Assembly (NCBI GenBank): GCA_028274465.1
Contig: CM051457.1
Coordinates: 62,992,899 to 63,056,898, forward strand
Direction: 5' to 3'
Source of the DNA: Plantago ovata
Taxonomy: Eukaryota > Streptophyta > Magnoliopsida > Lamiales > Plantaginaceae
DNA length: 64,000 nucleotides
Part shown: piece after piece, positions 9,125 to 20,785 of the stretch
Position numbering within the stretch: the stretch's first letter is position 1
Layout: every line of letters begins with the position of its first letter
Notes under the pieces: generated by a model
What the model was told of the DNA's origin: nothing
Seen by the model: only the letters and a program-made list of their open reading frames with translations
Databases searched by the model: none
Position numbers and translations under genes: made by a program

Positions 9125-11750
9125 CTGTTCAGAGTTTAGCCGCATATGAATGCTTCTAACACAGAGATCAATGGACTGTCAGGGGGAGAGAATGATAGTA
9201 GATGTGAGATCGGAAAGTGCCCAACAAACACGGGCAAAGTGGCAATCTCTAAAGAGATGCAAAGCAGTTTCATCATTATGATCACAAAAGTCACAGATAT
9301 TATCAGTCGAGCAATGTCTACGGCATAACTCAGAAGAAGTAGGCATAGAGTTTTTTAGTAATCTCCAAAGAAAATGCTTCCCTTTACCAGGTATGTTGAG
9401 TTTCCATAGAAAACTCCAGTTCTCAGTTCTGGTAGTAGAAGTAGCGCCCTCCCTACATTCTTCCTGACGTTGGTGAATAGATATTTCAAGATGATAAGCT
9501 GATTTGACTGAATAGTGACCATGACGGGTGTAGTGCTACACCTTTCGGTCAAGTGCATCTGGATCAGCAAGATAAATTTTGAGAATTTCTTGAATATCAT
9601 CCTGCCAAAACCAAAAATTGAGAATAGTGAGGTCCCAAGAGTTAGTAGCATGATCAATAAGAAAAGAGACTTTGAGGGGACCTTCACCGTAGAGATCAGG
9701 GGTTTTTGGTTTAAAAGAAGGGTAACTCAGAATCCACTTATCTTGCCAAATATCAATATTATCACCATTACCTACTCCGAATTCCTTCATCAAGCATGTC
9801 TCTTGCAGTAAGGATACGTTTCCAAGTGAAAGAGGCATTGGATTTATGGGTTGCGTTGAGAGCATCAGTAATGGGAAAATATTTTGCTTTGAAAATACGG
9901 CTCAAGAGAGAGTTTGGAATATGAATAATGCGCCACAATTGTTTACCCAAGAGAGAAAGGTTAAAAGCTCGCAAATCTCTAAAGCTAAGGCCGCCATCCT
10001 TTTTGCTTTTGCAAAGAGTTTCCCAACCCACCCAATGCATCTTATCACGATTGCCATCCCCCCCACCAGTAGTTAGAGATGGAGGATTCAAGCTCTCGTA
10101 ACAGACCATCAGGAAGTTTGAAACAACTCATGATATAAGTAGGTATGGTTGCAAAACAGATTTTATAAGAATTTCTTTGCCGGCTTTGGAAAGAAATTTG
10201 CTATCAAAAGATTTGGTTTTTTTCCAAAGTTTCTCACGAATCCAACCAAAAACTTCTTTTTTACTTCGTCCGAAAGTAGTAGGGAGGCCCAAGTACTTTT
10301 CATGCTTATCAACAATCTGAACATTAAGAATATTTTGAATGCTTTGCTTAATTGGCTCGAGGACATTTCTACTGAAAACCACATTTGATTTTTCAAGATA
10401 TATTTCCTGTCCAGAACTACAACTATAAACATTTAGAATATTCATAATGTTAGTAGCATAATCAGGTGTAGCATGACAAAAGAGCATAGTATCATCAGCA
10501 AAAAGCAAGTGTGAAATAGTGGGTGCACATCGACTGACTTTTACTCCTTGCAAAGTACCTCTATTATAAACTCCTTCAAAGAGAGTACAAAGTGCTTCTG
10601 TACAAAAAGAAAGACGTAGGGGGAGAGAGTGTCTCCTTGGCGAATGCCTTGCTCAGGAGAAAAGTGACCATACTGAGAGCCATTGAGCACAATAGAGTAA
10701 GAAACAAATTTAACACACATCATCACAATATTAATAAAAGAAGAATTAAAACCCAGACGATGCAACGTAGACTCAAGAAAAATTCACTCAACACGGTCAA
10801 AAGCTTTACTCAAAACAAGTTTCAGAGACATAAAGCCAGTTTTCCCCTTTGTTTTCTGCTTAATATAGTGATTAACTTCATAAGCAACAAGCACATTATC
10901 AGTAATTAGCCTCCCACGTATAAAGGCAGATTGAGTTTCACTAATAATCGAGTGCATTAGGGGCTTGAGTCTATTAGTGATGCACTTAGAAGCCATTTTA
11001 TACACAACATTGGTCAAGCGTATTGGCCTAAATTGGGAAATCAACTCAGGTGTTTTACACTTTGGTATAAGCACAATATGAGTATAACTGAAATCAGCTT
11101 CAGACACACTAGAATTCAGGAAATCCAGACATCAAGTAGCGACAGACTGACCAATAGTAGACCAAAATTTCTGAAAAAAGAGAGCAGGGTACCCATCTGG
11201 TCCTGGAGACTTTAGAGGAAACATTTGAAACAGAGAGTTTTTACCACTTCAGGGGAATAAGGCCTGCACAGCTCTTGGTTCATGTCTGAGGTCACTTTTG
11301 GCTCCACAAATTCCAAGGCAACCTCTATATCATCATATGAGGGATGTACAGAGGAGAAGATGCCTTTGAAATAATCCAGCGCAATCGAACTGATGCCTTC
11401 AGCGTCAGATCACAGTACGCCGGTACTGTCCTTTAGGCCTTTTATCTCATTCTTTTCAGCACGGTGAGTGGCTCTGGAATGAAAAAAATGTGTGTTCCTG
11501 TCACCTTCCTGGGCCCATTGCACTTTTGCTCGCTGCCTCCAAAGCTCGTTTTCACGTTCAAGTAATTCTTCAAGCTCAGCTCTGAGTTGTCTATCTTTTT
11601 CTTTTTTTGTTGCGTCAAAGATGCTTGTTTGCAAGTCACAGAGGCTTTTTTTCTGCTCAACGATCTTCTTCTTAACATTCCCAAGTTGAGAATTGCTCCA
11701 ATCGATTAACCCAATTTTACAATTTCCAGCTGCTGTCAAGAAGTCATCAT
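9125..11750 (-). pseudogene. L1-like LINE ORF2 remnant
   Basis: On the minus strand, read from high to low coordinate, lie parts of a plant LINE ORF2. First comes the linker before the RT (11410-11739: WRQRAKVQWAQEGDRNTHFF). Next is the RT domain (10784-11107: FRPIRLTNVVYK, ITNRLKPL, QSAFIRGRLITDN; 10541-10765: GIRQGDTLSPYVF; 10128-10553: LLFADDTMLF, the catalytic FADD box). A C-terminal domain follows (9768-10109) and then the zinc-binding zf-RVT region (about 9180-9330: CDFCDHNDETALHLF). Frames change at least five times. The endonuclease half is missing, so the copy is 5'-truncated as is usual for LINEs, and I see no poly(A) tail. It is inactive. Confidence 0.9.
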
Positions 11751-12106
11751 CTGCGCCCCAATTTTCTGAGATTACTACTTACTTAATACTTATACTACTT
11801 TACAATTTACTACTTCATAAATCATAATCTTATACTAATAATTTACTTAGTAATAAATTAACAATAAATTTAGTATATTAAGAATAAACATTAAAAAAAC
11901 TACATCTATATATATGCGGGAAGAATGGGCGGGTGACCAACCGCTCACCCGCCACCCGCCCGCGTTTTGGCGGGTGACCAAAGTTTTAACCGCGGACGGT
12001 TTTGGACCGAAATGCTAACCGTCAATTGCGGTTTGTTTGCGGGCGTGCGTCTTTTATGTACACCCCTACATATAAGAGACCTTAGTTTTTAAATTACATG
12101 TAAGAC
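11751..12106. other. AT-rich non-coding stretch with a GC-rich hAT-like end
   Basis: 11751-11916 is AT-rich. 11930-12070 is GC-rich with nested CGGGTG/CACCCG inversions (GGCGGGTGACC, CCACCCGCCCG) and closes with GTACACCCCTACA. This resembles the CG-rich ends of plant hAT-type elements, but no TIR pair or duplication was found. Confidence 0.35.
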
Positions 12107-12109
12107 TAA

Positions 12110-12444
12110 GAGCACTCCTTATGGAGGTTTATTTGGTACTTATTTAGAGATTTAATCCTAAAAATTTCCAAAATGTCTCCAATGGAGGCTTTTTCGGGGC
12201 TACTAAATAGTAACCCATAGCAAATGGCTACTAATTAGTACCACAAGTAAGTTTAAGCCCCAAATATGGGATCCATAAGGAACATTCCAAATAATATGTA
12301 CTACTCTGTCCCATTTTTACTCTACATGTAGCATATGAGACCCACAATAAAGCCCCAAACCATTGAATACTTCATTTGGAGGGTCTGTTTAGGGCTTTTA
12401 ATGTTTAGAAGTCTTTATTTAAGGCACAACCATAAGAAATGCTC
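12110..12444. mobile_element. Tourist-like MITE (PIF/Harbinger)
   Basis: The element is 335 bp. It starts GAGCACTCCTTATGG and ends CCATAAGAAATGCTC. The two 15-bp termini are inverted copies matching at 13 positions. TAA lies directly outside both ends (12107-12109 and 12445-12447), the three-base duplication typical of Tourist elements. There is no coding capacity. Confidence 0.85.
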
Positions 12445-12447
12445 TAA

Positions 12448-12960
12448 GTACATTTTAAGTTGAAAATTTTGACCAACCTATTTTCTCATTTTCTAACGCT
12501 TTATCCAAACAAGGCCTTACTCAATTTTATTTTTCATTTTTCCTTTCCTTTTATTTATTCTTTTCCTTTTCTTCTTTTTCTTTTCCCTTTTCTTCGTCGT
12601 CAAAGTCCGAAGATTGCAGCTCCGATCATCGTCAGCCAAAATGTCACTATCCAATCATCCATTACACCGGTAAATATAAAATTGAATTACAATTTTGTTG
12701 GTCTATGATTTACCATAAATTTTTTGGCCAATTTGAAATTTATGTAAGTTATGTGGTTTAATTTTGAAATATTTTGTGTCAATTTTGTCAAATAGAAAAG
12801 TTTAGGGTCAAATGTGTAAGCATCATAAATTGAGGTTGTTTGGATGGATAAGAAATTAGATTTTGAACTAGGGACAAAGTGTACTTTCTACGTTTTAATT
12901 CCCCAAAAGTCAAATTCGTGAACTTAAAGAGATTATGTTCCTTTTCAAGTAGATGAGAAT
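12448..12960. other. Non-coding, AT-rich
   Basis: I see only pyrimidine-rich and AT-rich sequence. The short frame at 12460-12708 is low-complexity and has no recognisable domain. Confidence 0.5.
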
Positions 12961-13825
12961 TTGGTTGTTGCTGATTTTATAACTGAAGGAAGATGGAATA
13001 TGGGTAAGCTTATGGACTATCTTCCTATGCAGGTGGTTTTGGTAATTTTTGTTGTTCTTATTTATTTGTATTGTGTAGATAGAGTGGTGTGGGCTTATCA
13101 TCCATCTAGTGAAGTTACTGTTCAGTCTGCTTATAACATATTAAGTTTGGAGGTGGCTTGCCTTGGCATAGAATTTGGCAACTTAAGGTGTTTCCTAGAA
13201 TTAGGTTGTTTCTTAGGAATGTTTTCCACTTTAAGTTGCCTACTGGATCTAGATTATTCAATATGGAGATTATTCAATCACCACTGTGTCAAATTTTTTT
13301 TGGAAGAGGATGAGACTATGAAGCATATTCTTCTCTCTTGCCCTTATCATACTCATACTACCAATGGGTTTAAATACTATCAGCATAGTTGGTGTGTTCC
13401 AGGTTTCCAAAATTTGATTGAGTTTTTTAGTTTTAAAACTAATGAATCTCAACAGGTGAATATAGTTGCGCTGTGGTGGCTCATCTGGAAAGCCAGAAAT
13501 GATATTTTGTTTGGGAAGATCATCTAGTCTTCTAATAAAATTCATTTTAGTTTGGTGACAACCAGGATGAACCTACAACTGCTATTTCCTCCAAAAATTT
13601 TCACTTTTTCGCAAGTACCCTGTACGTAAATGATCTCAATTATGCATATTATTTGACAACAAATGGTTCTGTTCTTCAAACTAATGGATCTGCAGGGTAT
13701 GGGATAGTGATTCTAAAATATAATGGTTCTTTTGTTCAGGCTGCTATTGCTAATATTGGTATTACTAATGTTAATACAGCGCGCTGAGCTTCAAGGACGA
13801 ATCAAGGGATTGAAAATGGTTGTGC
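12961..13825 (+). pseudogene. LINE 3' fragment: zf-RVT and RNase H-like part
   Basis: The frame at 12961-13527 matches the C-terminal part of plant LINE ORF2. It has a vW..../SAYNIL block, then FFLEEDETMKHILLSCPYH (the zinc-binding zf-RVT region) and IVALWWLIWKARNDILFG. After a break, 13680-13825 reads NGSAGYGIVI, then AELQGRIKGLKMVVQL in another frame. This is the start of an RNase H domain as found in some plant LINEs. It is on the opposite strand to the LINE at 9125-11750. Its 3' end is cut off by the CACTA-2 sequence at about 13825. Confidence 0.75.
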
Positions 13826-13829
13826 AACT

Positions 13830-14805
13830 TAACAAGTTCAAGTCGAAGCTGTGGTATGCCTTCGAACATGAAGGCTCCGAAGCCTTCCGGAAGAAGGTCG
13901 CCAAGATCAAGGCATCGGGGAAGAAGCCGGGGTGGATTGGGGAGGAGGAGTGGCCCCTGTGGAAGAAGTATTGGGAGGAGAACCTTCAAGCCCAGAAGTT
14001 GTCGGAGCAGAACAGGGAGAACCGGGCCCAAAATCTACCGGATGGGACAGGATCGGTGAAGCATCGGCTGGGTTCGAAATCCCAGTTGGCGTGCCACCTG
14101 GACGCGGTAAGTCACGTACTTTATTATAGTTTCTTTTTCTTTCTTAAGTCTTATTTCAATTCAATCATTACTTTATTAATTTATATATATTTGATGAAGA
14201 TATTGGAGGGGAGGGAGCAGATCATGTGGGAGCACTTCTGTGAGGCTCACGGGGAGTTGGATAAGGATGGCAAGATGATCTTCCCGGCTGATAGGGCCAA
14301 AAAAATCGGGGTAAGTTTTATAGTTTTTCGATTCCTGAGCTTCTTGTTGAATATTTGATTCTTCGATCAATAGCGTACTAATTAAATCTTAATTGTTTGT
14401 TTGAATTTTCAGGCGAAGTTCCTGGCCAGGACTGAGAACCTTGATCTCACGGCCAAGGAGGAGAAGACCATCTATCTCGAGATCGTGAATCTCGATGATA
14501 AGGGGCGTGTCTTCGGCATGGGCAACCTCTCGCAGGCGATAGCGGAGACGGTGAATCAGGGTGGCTCCATCTCCAGCTCCTCCAAGCACCGAAGGGAACA
14601 AGCCGATGTGCCTCCCGAGTACCTCCAGGAGCAGCAGCAGCTGAAGATGACTGTCCAGGACACTGTTCGGTTGAGGGCAGAGCAGGCGAGGATGAGGCAT
14701 GGATTCAAGAGATCCATCGAGTGGCTCATGGCGCAGTATGCCCCCCCCCCGGTGGAGCGTCACCTCTCGACTTCTTCATGTTCGATGATGCCGATGCCCC
14801 CCTGA
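13830..14805 (+). pseudogene. Plant transposase of Ptta/En/Spm type, 5'-truncated, three exons
   Basis: The three exons are about 13830-14106, 14200-14310 and 14413-14805. They are joined by introns with GTAAGT donors and AG acceptors, and the frame is kept across both junctions without a stop. Exon 1 reads KFKSKLWYAFEHE and WPLWKKYWEE, then a GSKS motif. Exon 2 reads MWEHFCEAHGELDKDGKMIF. Exon 3 begins AKFLARTENLDLTAKEE and has GRVFGMGNLSQAI. This order is that of the Transposase_24 domain family, the second protein of En/Spm elements, thought to bind element ends. The C-terminus is glutamine/arginine-rich and probably coiled coil. The N-terminal exons are missing together with the element's left end, so I class it as a pseudogene although the visible part is intact. 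Confidence 0.75.
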
Positions 14806-15059
14806 TGCCCCCCCAGGATCTCAGCAGTAGTACTCTTTTTTTATTTTTCGAACAATTTTTTTCTATTTCGAACAATTTTTTTTTCATGTTCCTTTGCTTA
14901 GGACAATTAGTATTTTCATTTTATTAATGCTTAGAACAAGTTTTTTTTTATATAATGTTTAGTTACGAAAATGTTTACGTATTTGCGGTGTACAACTACA
15001 AAAAAAAAATTAAAATAAAATAAAGCAATAAACAAATAAAAAAAATATATTCCAGACCA
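14806..15059. other. Non-coding 3' region of CACTA-2
   Basis: This is the T-rich then A-rich sequence between the transposase-type gene and the subterminal repeats. Nothing else is visible. Confidence 0.6.
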
Positions 15060-15410
15060 ATTAGCGACAGATTAAACCATCCGTCGCCAAATCTCGTCTG
15101 CCCAGCACCTGACACGTGTTCTAGCAATATAGCGACGGATGATTTCATCATCATCCGTCGCCATATTGTAGGGATGGATCAATTATCCGTCTCAAGTTTG
15201 GTCAACGATGAAAATAGCGACGTTTACCTTTATCCGTCGCTAAAATATAGCGACGGATGAAATCATCCGTCGCTTTTCGAATTAGCAACGCCACTTTTCG
15301 CGACGTCCTATTTAGCGACGGACTATCCGTCGCTAATGGTATTTAGCGACGGATCGCTAACATATAGCGACGGATTAAATCCGTCGCTATATCCGGTTTT
15401 TCCTGTAGTG
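15060..15410. repeat. Right terminal and subterminal repeats of CACTA-2
   Basis: At least eight TAGCGACGG or CCGTCGCTA words in both orientations lie before the terminus TTTTTCCTGTAGTG. Confidence 0.9.
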
Positions 15411-15469
15411 ACATTATATCTTTGTTGATTCAACGTGATTCTAAGTATCTTATTGTTTGTATTTGCAGG

Positions 15470-15541
15470 AGGTATCAACCAGTGCATGTGGCAGCATCGG
15501 AGGCTAGTACTTCAGGCTCAATAGTTGATGGACAAAATTAA
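15470..15541 (+). pseudogene. Possible orphan terminal exon of a host gene
   Basis: TTTGTATTTGCAG at 15456-15468 is a good splice acceptor. It is followed by a short open stretch that ends in TAA at 15539-15541. Reading from 15470 gives RYQPVHVAASEASTSGSIVD and a few further residues. The 250 bp after it look like a plant 3' UTR (T-rich, few repeats). CACTA-2 ends 58 bp upstream, as if it had inserted into the last intron and the rest of the gene had then been lost. I do not recognise the protein. Confidence 0.35.
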
Positions 15542-16313
15542 GGATTGCAGTTGCAGGTTTCATTATCGTGAGTGCAACAGAGCATCTGACTTTTTGGTAG
15601 GAATAGGAAGTGGTGTAAATACTATCTTGGCTAGCCGGATAAGATGTTATGATGAACAATCAATCCATTTTGATTTCCTATATATGCCCAGATTGGTTTA
15701 GGTCAGAGTATGAGCAAGATTGCTCTCTATTTGTATTTAGATATGTCAAGTCTTCTACGAAAGCTTCAGTCTGTACATAACTTTATTTTGATCAATCGAT
15801 GATGAATTTTCCAAAAAACTCACAATGTTACACAACAAGCGAGATTCCGTAGGTAGCGGTGCTACAGGGAACCAGAAAGTTAAAGCACCAATTCTTCATG
15901 TACATAATTTACTCCGAATAGCGTTTCTACCATATAATTATTAAGTTATGGGCTCATTACTTTCAGACCCCCTGTTAGATTCATCAGTTGCATCTAAGTC
16001 TAAGGGACAACTTTATCTTTAGTTACATATAGGCCCACGAATTTGACTTTTCGTGCACTAAATCCTGGAAAAGACATATTCACCCCTGGTCTAAAATCAG
16101 ATTTTCATCTCATCCAAAGAACTTCAATTTCTATTTATTCCACATTGTACCCTAATAATTTTTATTTTATAAAATTGAAACAAAATAATTTGAAAAAAAC
16201 CCACATAACTTAGCTAAATTGTAAAATGGCCTAAAAAGTTATTATAAAACCAACCCAACAAAACTTCAATTTAAAAACAAGTCTCAAATATTAGGGGAAA
16301 AAAACACAATAAT
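15542..16313. other. Non-coding, possible 3' UTR and intergenic sequence
   Basis: No repeat termini or coding sequence were found. 15542-15800 resembles a 3' UTR, and 15800-16313 is AT-rich intergenic sequence up to the start of the chromovirus LTR. Confidence 0.4.
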
Positions 16314-17161
16314 TGTAATGCCTGGACTAGGAAGCACGAGGCTCTATTAAGTCGACGCTATAAAGGAAAGGAACTCGAATACAACCACTAGCCTGAAAAT
16401 GGATAAGAAGGATTATAGCACAACTAATTTACATATATTCCACAAGTTCACTTAATTTCATTTTACAAACCCAAAAACTTTCAAAGCTATAAACACCCAA
16501 GTACACAACTCGAGCTTCTTAAGTTGGATTCCAAAAGAAACGTCGAAACCTATGTCGACCAATGCCAGTGATTTACACACCCTCACTGAGCTTATTTAGG
16601 TACTAGTCGATCGGGAGGCTCGAACTACGGTAGCAACACTAGTATAAACATCCTAGACCTCTTACATACCTATCTCGCTTAACCTAGGAAAACAGAAAAT
16701 AAACAAGAAAGAGGTTAAGTCGCCATGACTTAGTGAGTATTATAAAGAGATAATAAAGCAAAAGACATAAATGAAATGATAACGAATTATCATTGAAATA
16801 AGACACGAGTAACGTATCGTATTCAAAACCTGCCATATGACTCGCTTAACCTAACTACTACCTTATGACTACCCACGAGGAAAGACCCCGTTAAAGTAAG
16901 AACATAGCATGCCGAGGTTCATGCTGTACCAAATCGCGGAACACACCAACCACCGGAGCATTCTGCGTCTGACTTAAAAGGATCTGCGGTAGATGACCTT
17001 AACTGAAGGTCCAATCCGCCCAGTGGCTGTCCACGACAGTCCGGGCCCAATCGTAGAAATCAAAAGATCAGAATATCATATCTCTAAAGGAACGATAAAG
17101 AGAATAGAATGAAGCTCAACGGAATCAATCGCTTGGTTCACAAGGCTCAACTCAAACAATA
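16314..17161 (-). repeat. Chromovirus 3' LTR, segment 1
   Basis: This starts TGTAATGCCTGG on the plus strand, so the LTR ends with CA on the minus strand. It is interrupted at 17162 by the Tork element. The LTR resumes after 23063. Confidence 0.7.
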
Positions 17162-17166
17162 AAAGG

Positions 17167-17544
17167 TGTTAATTATGTTGGCCCATTAGTTGCTGGCCCA
17201 AATTAAACAAGTCAATTTGCCCCAAGCCCAACACTACCATCAAACCCTAGCCTCCCTTATTACACCATATAAGTGTCTTAAAAACGTGACTTGCCCCTCA
17301 TTTGTTGAGATCGCTCCACCATATACTACTAGCCGTTTGAGAATTGAACAGAGAAACCTTGAATCAAGCTTTGTGTATCTTCTCCTTCTCTCTTCCTCTC
17401 ATCTTTGTGTCCCTTGGTCGGTGTGTTGGGCTTGTGTTGGTAGACATCTTTGTGTCTTTGTTGTGCACTTGGTTGGATAGGTTAACCGGCCTAAAGGAAT
17501 TGCTGAGCCGACGACGAATTATTGATCTTTTTTTATACCTTACA
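17167..17544 (+). repeat. 5' LTR of the Tork element
   Basis: 378 bp. A TATA-like TATAAG lies near 17268. It ends TATACCTTACA directly before the primer-binding site. Confidence 0.93.
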
Positions 17545-17545
17545 G

Positions 17546-17557
17546 TGGCACCAGAGC
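17546..17557 (+). promoter_or_regulatory. Primer-binding site of the Tork element
   Basis: TGGCACCAGAGC begins two bases after the LTR. It is a variant of TGGTATCAGAGC, the initiator-Met tRNA complement used by most copia elements, with two differences. Confidence 0.8.
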
Positions 17558-18215
17558 TTGGTTCTTGATAATTCGTTGTTAGTTCGTCTTAGTTCGGGTT
17601 CGTGGCTGAATTGGGTTTGTCCCAAATTCACTTGGATACTGTCTGGATCCGTTGTGCGGTGCGTTCCTGTTCTGGGAGTCAGATCGATTGATGTTTTGAT
17701 TGGGTTTGTTGCTGCTGTCCGTTCGCGAGTCAGTCCGTACTGCTGAGTTGTCGCTGCCATCTTTAGGGGATTGGAGCGTTGTGGATGCTGCCTTGCTGAC
17801 AGGATCTGTTCCGTGTTGGTCATCTTGCTGGTGTCCAGTTTGTTGCTCTGTCTCTTGTGCGGCACTTGTGCTCTGCCCGTCTGGATTTTGTGTCCAGATT
17901 GCTTGCTGCTTATTGTGCGGTTCTGGTGCTGCATTTAGTATTTGTTTTTGTTCAGATTTTTGCTTGGAGCTTTGTGTCTACCTCTGCAATATCTTATTTC
18001 TTATCTCTACTTCCGCTCGCGTACTCCGGCTACGCCAAGTAAGTCTAAATTTTCAGTTAGAAAATTTAGCTCAGGTAAATTCGCTTAAAACCCTTAGTGA
18101 CCGGGTGCCCGGTATAGGTTGGAGCCGTGCTGTTTATTTTCTGTTAGTCCGGATGCTCCGGATGGTTATGTGATTGCATCATAATTTCTGTGGCATTGTT
18201 TTTTTTCTTGTTTTT
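17558..18215 (+). other. Leader of the Tork element
   Basis: This is the untranslated leader between the primer site and gag. Open frames such as 17700-18173 are Cys/Leu/Val-rich with no domain, and I treat them as chance. Confidence 0.6.
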
Positions 18216-18985
18216 ATGGCTTCCATTATGTATGGCATAATTCCATTTAACGGTAAAAATAATTTTGATGTTTGGGGACAGAAAGTTAAGTGTGCCCTAC
18301 AACAACAGAAATGTTATAAAGCAATTACTGGAAAATATTCAGCTGCTGATGATGAGGAGAAACAATTTGATATGAATGAATTGGCATGCTCTACTATTTA
18401 TTTGTATCTCTCTGACTCTGTGATTAGGAAGGTTGGAATTCTTGAATCTGCTAAAGAGCTTCGGAATAAACTTGTTGAAATGTACACTGATACCTCTTTT
18501 CCTGGAAAGATTCTCTTACTTGAAAGATTCTTTAGGTTTAAACTGATTTAACTAAGAATATTGATTGGAATCTTGATGTGTTCACTAAGTTGGTACAAGA
18601 TATTAAGATGTCTGGTGATGAGCATATAGATGAATACACGCCTATTATTTTGTTGAATGCTATTCCTGATTCATACAATGATGTTAAATCTGTTATTAAG
18701 TATGGTAGAGATAATATTACTCTTGAAATTGTTGTGAATGGCTTGAAAAATAAAGAACTTGATTTGATACAAAATAAAGGTGGTGCTAGTTCTTCTAGAG
18801 ATTCTGGTGAGGTTATGCATGTGAGGGGTAGGTCTCAATCTAGGATTCAACACCAAAAGCATGATAACAATGGTAAGAAACCTTTTGTGCAAGCAAAGAG
18901 GAGGTCTAAGTCTAGGAAAAGAAAGTGTTACAATTGTGGTGATCCGAATCACTTTATTAATTAAAGATTGTCCCAAAAACGTTAA
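18216..18985 (+). pseudogene. gag: gag of the Tork element
   Basis: The likely start is the ATG at 18216 (MASIMYGIIPFNGKNNFDVW), because the copia gag signature F.G.NF..W follows at once. A UBN2-type capsid segment follows (YLYLSDSVIRKV, KLVEMYTDTSF). A frameshift at about 18551 separates it from the second part (18578-18964). That part ends in a zinc knuckle, CYNCGDPNHFI, and a further shift at about 18962 puts KDCPKN in the next frame. Confidence 0.85.
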
Positions 18986-20330
18986 TGTGCATGCTAATGT
19001 GGCTATTCATGATATGGGTGATGTTTTGATGCTATGTGATCATGGTTATGTGAACTCTGTGACCTCTTTGTCTGAACATGAGTGGTTAATTGATTCTGGT
19101 TGCATCTTCCACATGTCTCCTTTTAGAAATTCATTTTCTAATTATAAAGAGCTTGAAAATGGCTATGTGTCTTTAGCAAATGAGAAAAAGTGCAATGTGT
19201 TAGGAACTGGTGATGTATGTCTTAAGTTCTCTTCTGGCTATGTGTTTACTTTGAAGAATGTGAGACATGTTCCTGATTTGCGCTATAATTTGCTTTCTTG
19301 TGCTGCTCTTGAGGATGATGGTTTGGAGGGAAAGTGGGGAAATGTGACTATGAAAATCTTGAAGGGTTCACTTGTTTTGTTTAAGGCTGAAAAGAAAAAT
19401 AACTTGTATGTTTGTCGTGCTGAACCTGTTCTTGGCTATGTGAATGTTGTGAAAGATGATAAATCTGTGTTATGGCATAATAGGTTAGGACATATGAGTA
19501 ATAAAGGTCTTGACATTATGCATAGGAGTGGTCATTTTGGTAATGATTGTGTGACTTCTGTGCAATTTTGTGAATCATGTGTTTTAGGTAAACAACACAA
19601 GATTAAGTTTCCTGTTTCCTCTTACCTCAGTATGACTATGTGTTCTGATGTGCTTGAATATGTTCATGCTGATGTGTGGGGTCCTGCTAGTATCTCTACT
19701 CATGGAGGGAAGCACTATTTCTTGTCTTTGATTGATGACTTTTCCCGAAAAGTTTGGGTTTGTCTGTTAGAAAGAAATCTGATGTTTTTGATAAGTTTAA
19801 AAACTGGAAGATTCTTGTTGAGAAACAATCAGGAAAGAAACTTAAAGTGCTTAGAACTGATAATGGTCTTGAGTTTTGCAATAAGGAACTTGATGGTTTA
19901 TGTGCTTCTTTTGGTATTAAGCGTCATAGAACTGTTCCTTACACCCCCAACAAAATGGTGTTGTTGTAAGAATGAATAGGACTCTTCTAGAGAAAGTGAG
20001 GTGTTTGTTGGCCTCATCTGGGCTCTCAAAGAGGTTTTGGGGTGAAGCTTTATGTGCTGCGACTTATCTCATAAATAGGTCGCCTTCTGTTCCCTTAGGA
20101 GGGAAATGCCCGGAAGTTGTTTTCACTGGAAACCACTTGATTTGTCTAATGTGAAAGTATGTGGTTGTGCTGCATATGTTCATCAAAAGGGTGATAAATT
20201 TGATCCTAGGTCTAAGAAATGTATTTTCTTGGGTTATCCTGAAGGGGTTAAGGGTTATAGATTGTGGAATAGAAATGAACATGGATTTAAACTTGTGATA
20301 AGTAGAGATGTGATATTCAATGAGACTGAA
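18986..20330 (+). pseudogene. pol: Protease and integrase of the Tork element
   Basis: The protease motif is WLIDSGC followed by FHMSP (about 19081-19120). The GAG-pre-integrase segment (LWHNRLGHMSNKGL) carries the first His of the integrase zinc finger, and CESCVLGKQ the Cys pair. The catalytic core reads HADVWGPA (first Asp), TDNGLEF (second Asp) and MNRTLLEKVRCLL, where the expected Glu region is disturbed by a stop near 19967. The C-terminal part at 20106-20330 has VCGCAAYVH and KKCIFLGYP. Frame changes occur at about 19755, 19970 and 20105. Confidence 0.88.
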
Positions 20331-20429
20331 TTTTCTTGCTTATCTGTGCCTTTGACTGTTTCTGGTTCCAAATCTGATGGTGCTTCCATTAAGGTGGAGC
20401 ACATGCCTGCTAATTTCCCTGTTAAGCAT

Positions 20430-20650
20430 GATGAAAATTCTCTTGATATGCCTAATGTGTTAGATGAGAATAATGTGCAAAATGAACATAATGTGCTAGA
20501 TGAGCATAATGTGTTAGATGAGCATGAGTTGTCTAATGAAGATGTGCATGAGAATGAGTTGCCTAATGATAATGTGCATGATAATTTGCCAAATGAGCAT
20601 GATGTGCATGATGAGCATGATGAGCATGAGTCGCATGACTATTCCCTTAC
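20430..20650 (+). repeat. Coding minisatellite in the integrase-RT linker (Tork)
   Basis: GATGAGCATAATGTG-like units recur with 12-21 bp spacing and encode strings of DEHNVL and DEHE. The linker is an acidic, histidine-rich low-complexity segment. Confidence 0.7.
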
Positions 20651-20785
20651 TAGGGATAGAGTAAAGAGAGTTGCTAAGAAAAATCCAAATATTTTCAATA
20701 AGGACTTTGTGAACAATATTTCTGATTTTGCTTCAATGTGTTTGAATCCCTTGTTAGCAATGAACCAAAAACTTAGGATGAAGCT

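Larger units (their letters stand above)
13826..15410 (+). mobile_element. CACTA-2, 3' part of an En/Spm element
   Basis: The right end is complete. Subterminal TAGCGACGGAT words occur at 15060-15390, and the terminus TTTTTCCTGTAGTG ends at 15410. The subterminal word is the same as in CACTA-1, so the two belong to related families. The left terminus is missing. The element starts directly against LINE sequence at about 13825, which points to a deletion or recombination. It retains a spliced transposase-type gene. Confidence 0.85.

Noticed and set aside
17700..18173. A 157-codon frame before the Tork gag
   Set aside because: It lies in the leader, is Cys/Val/Leu-rich without a domain, and its counterpart in related elements is non-coding.
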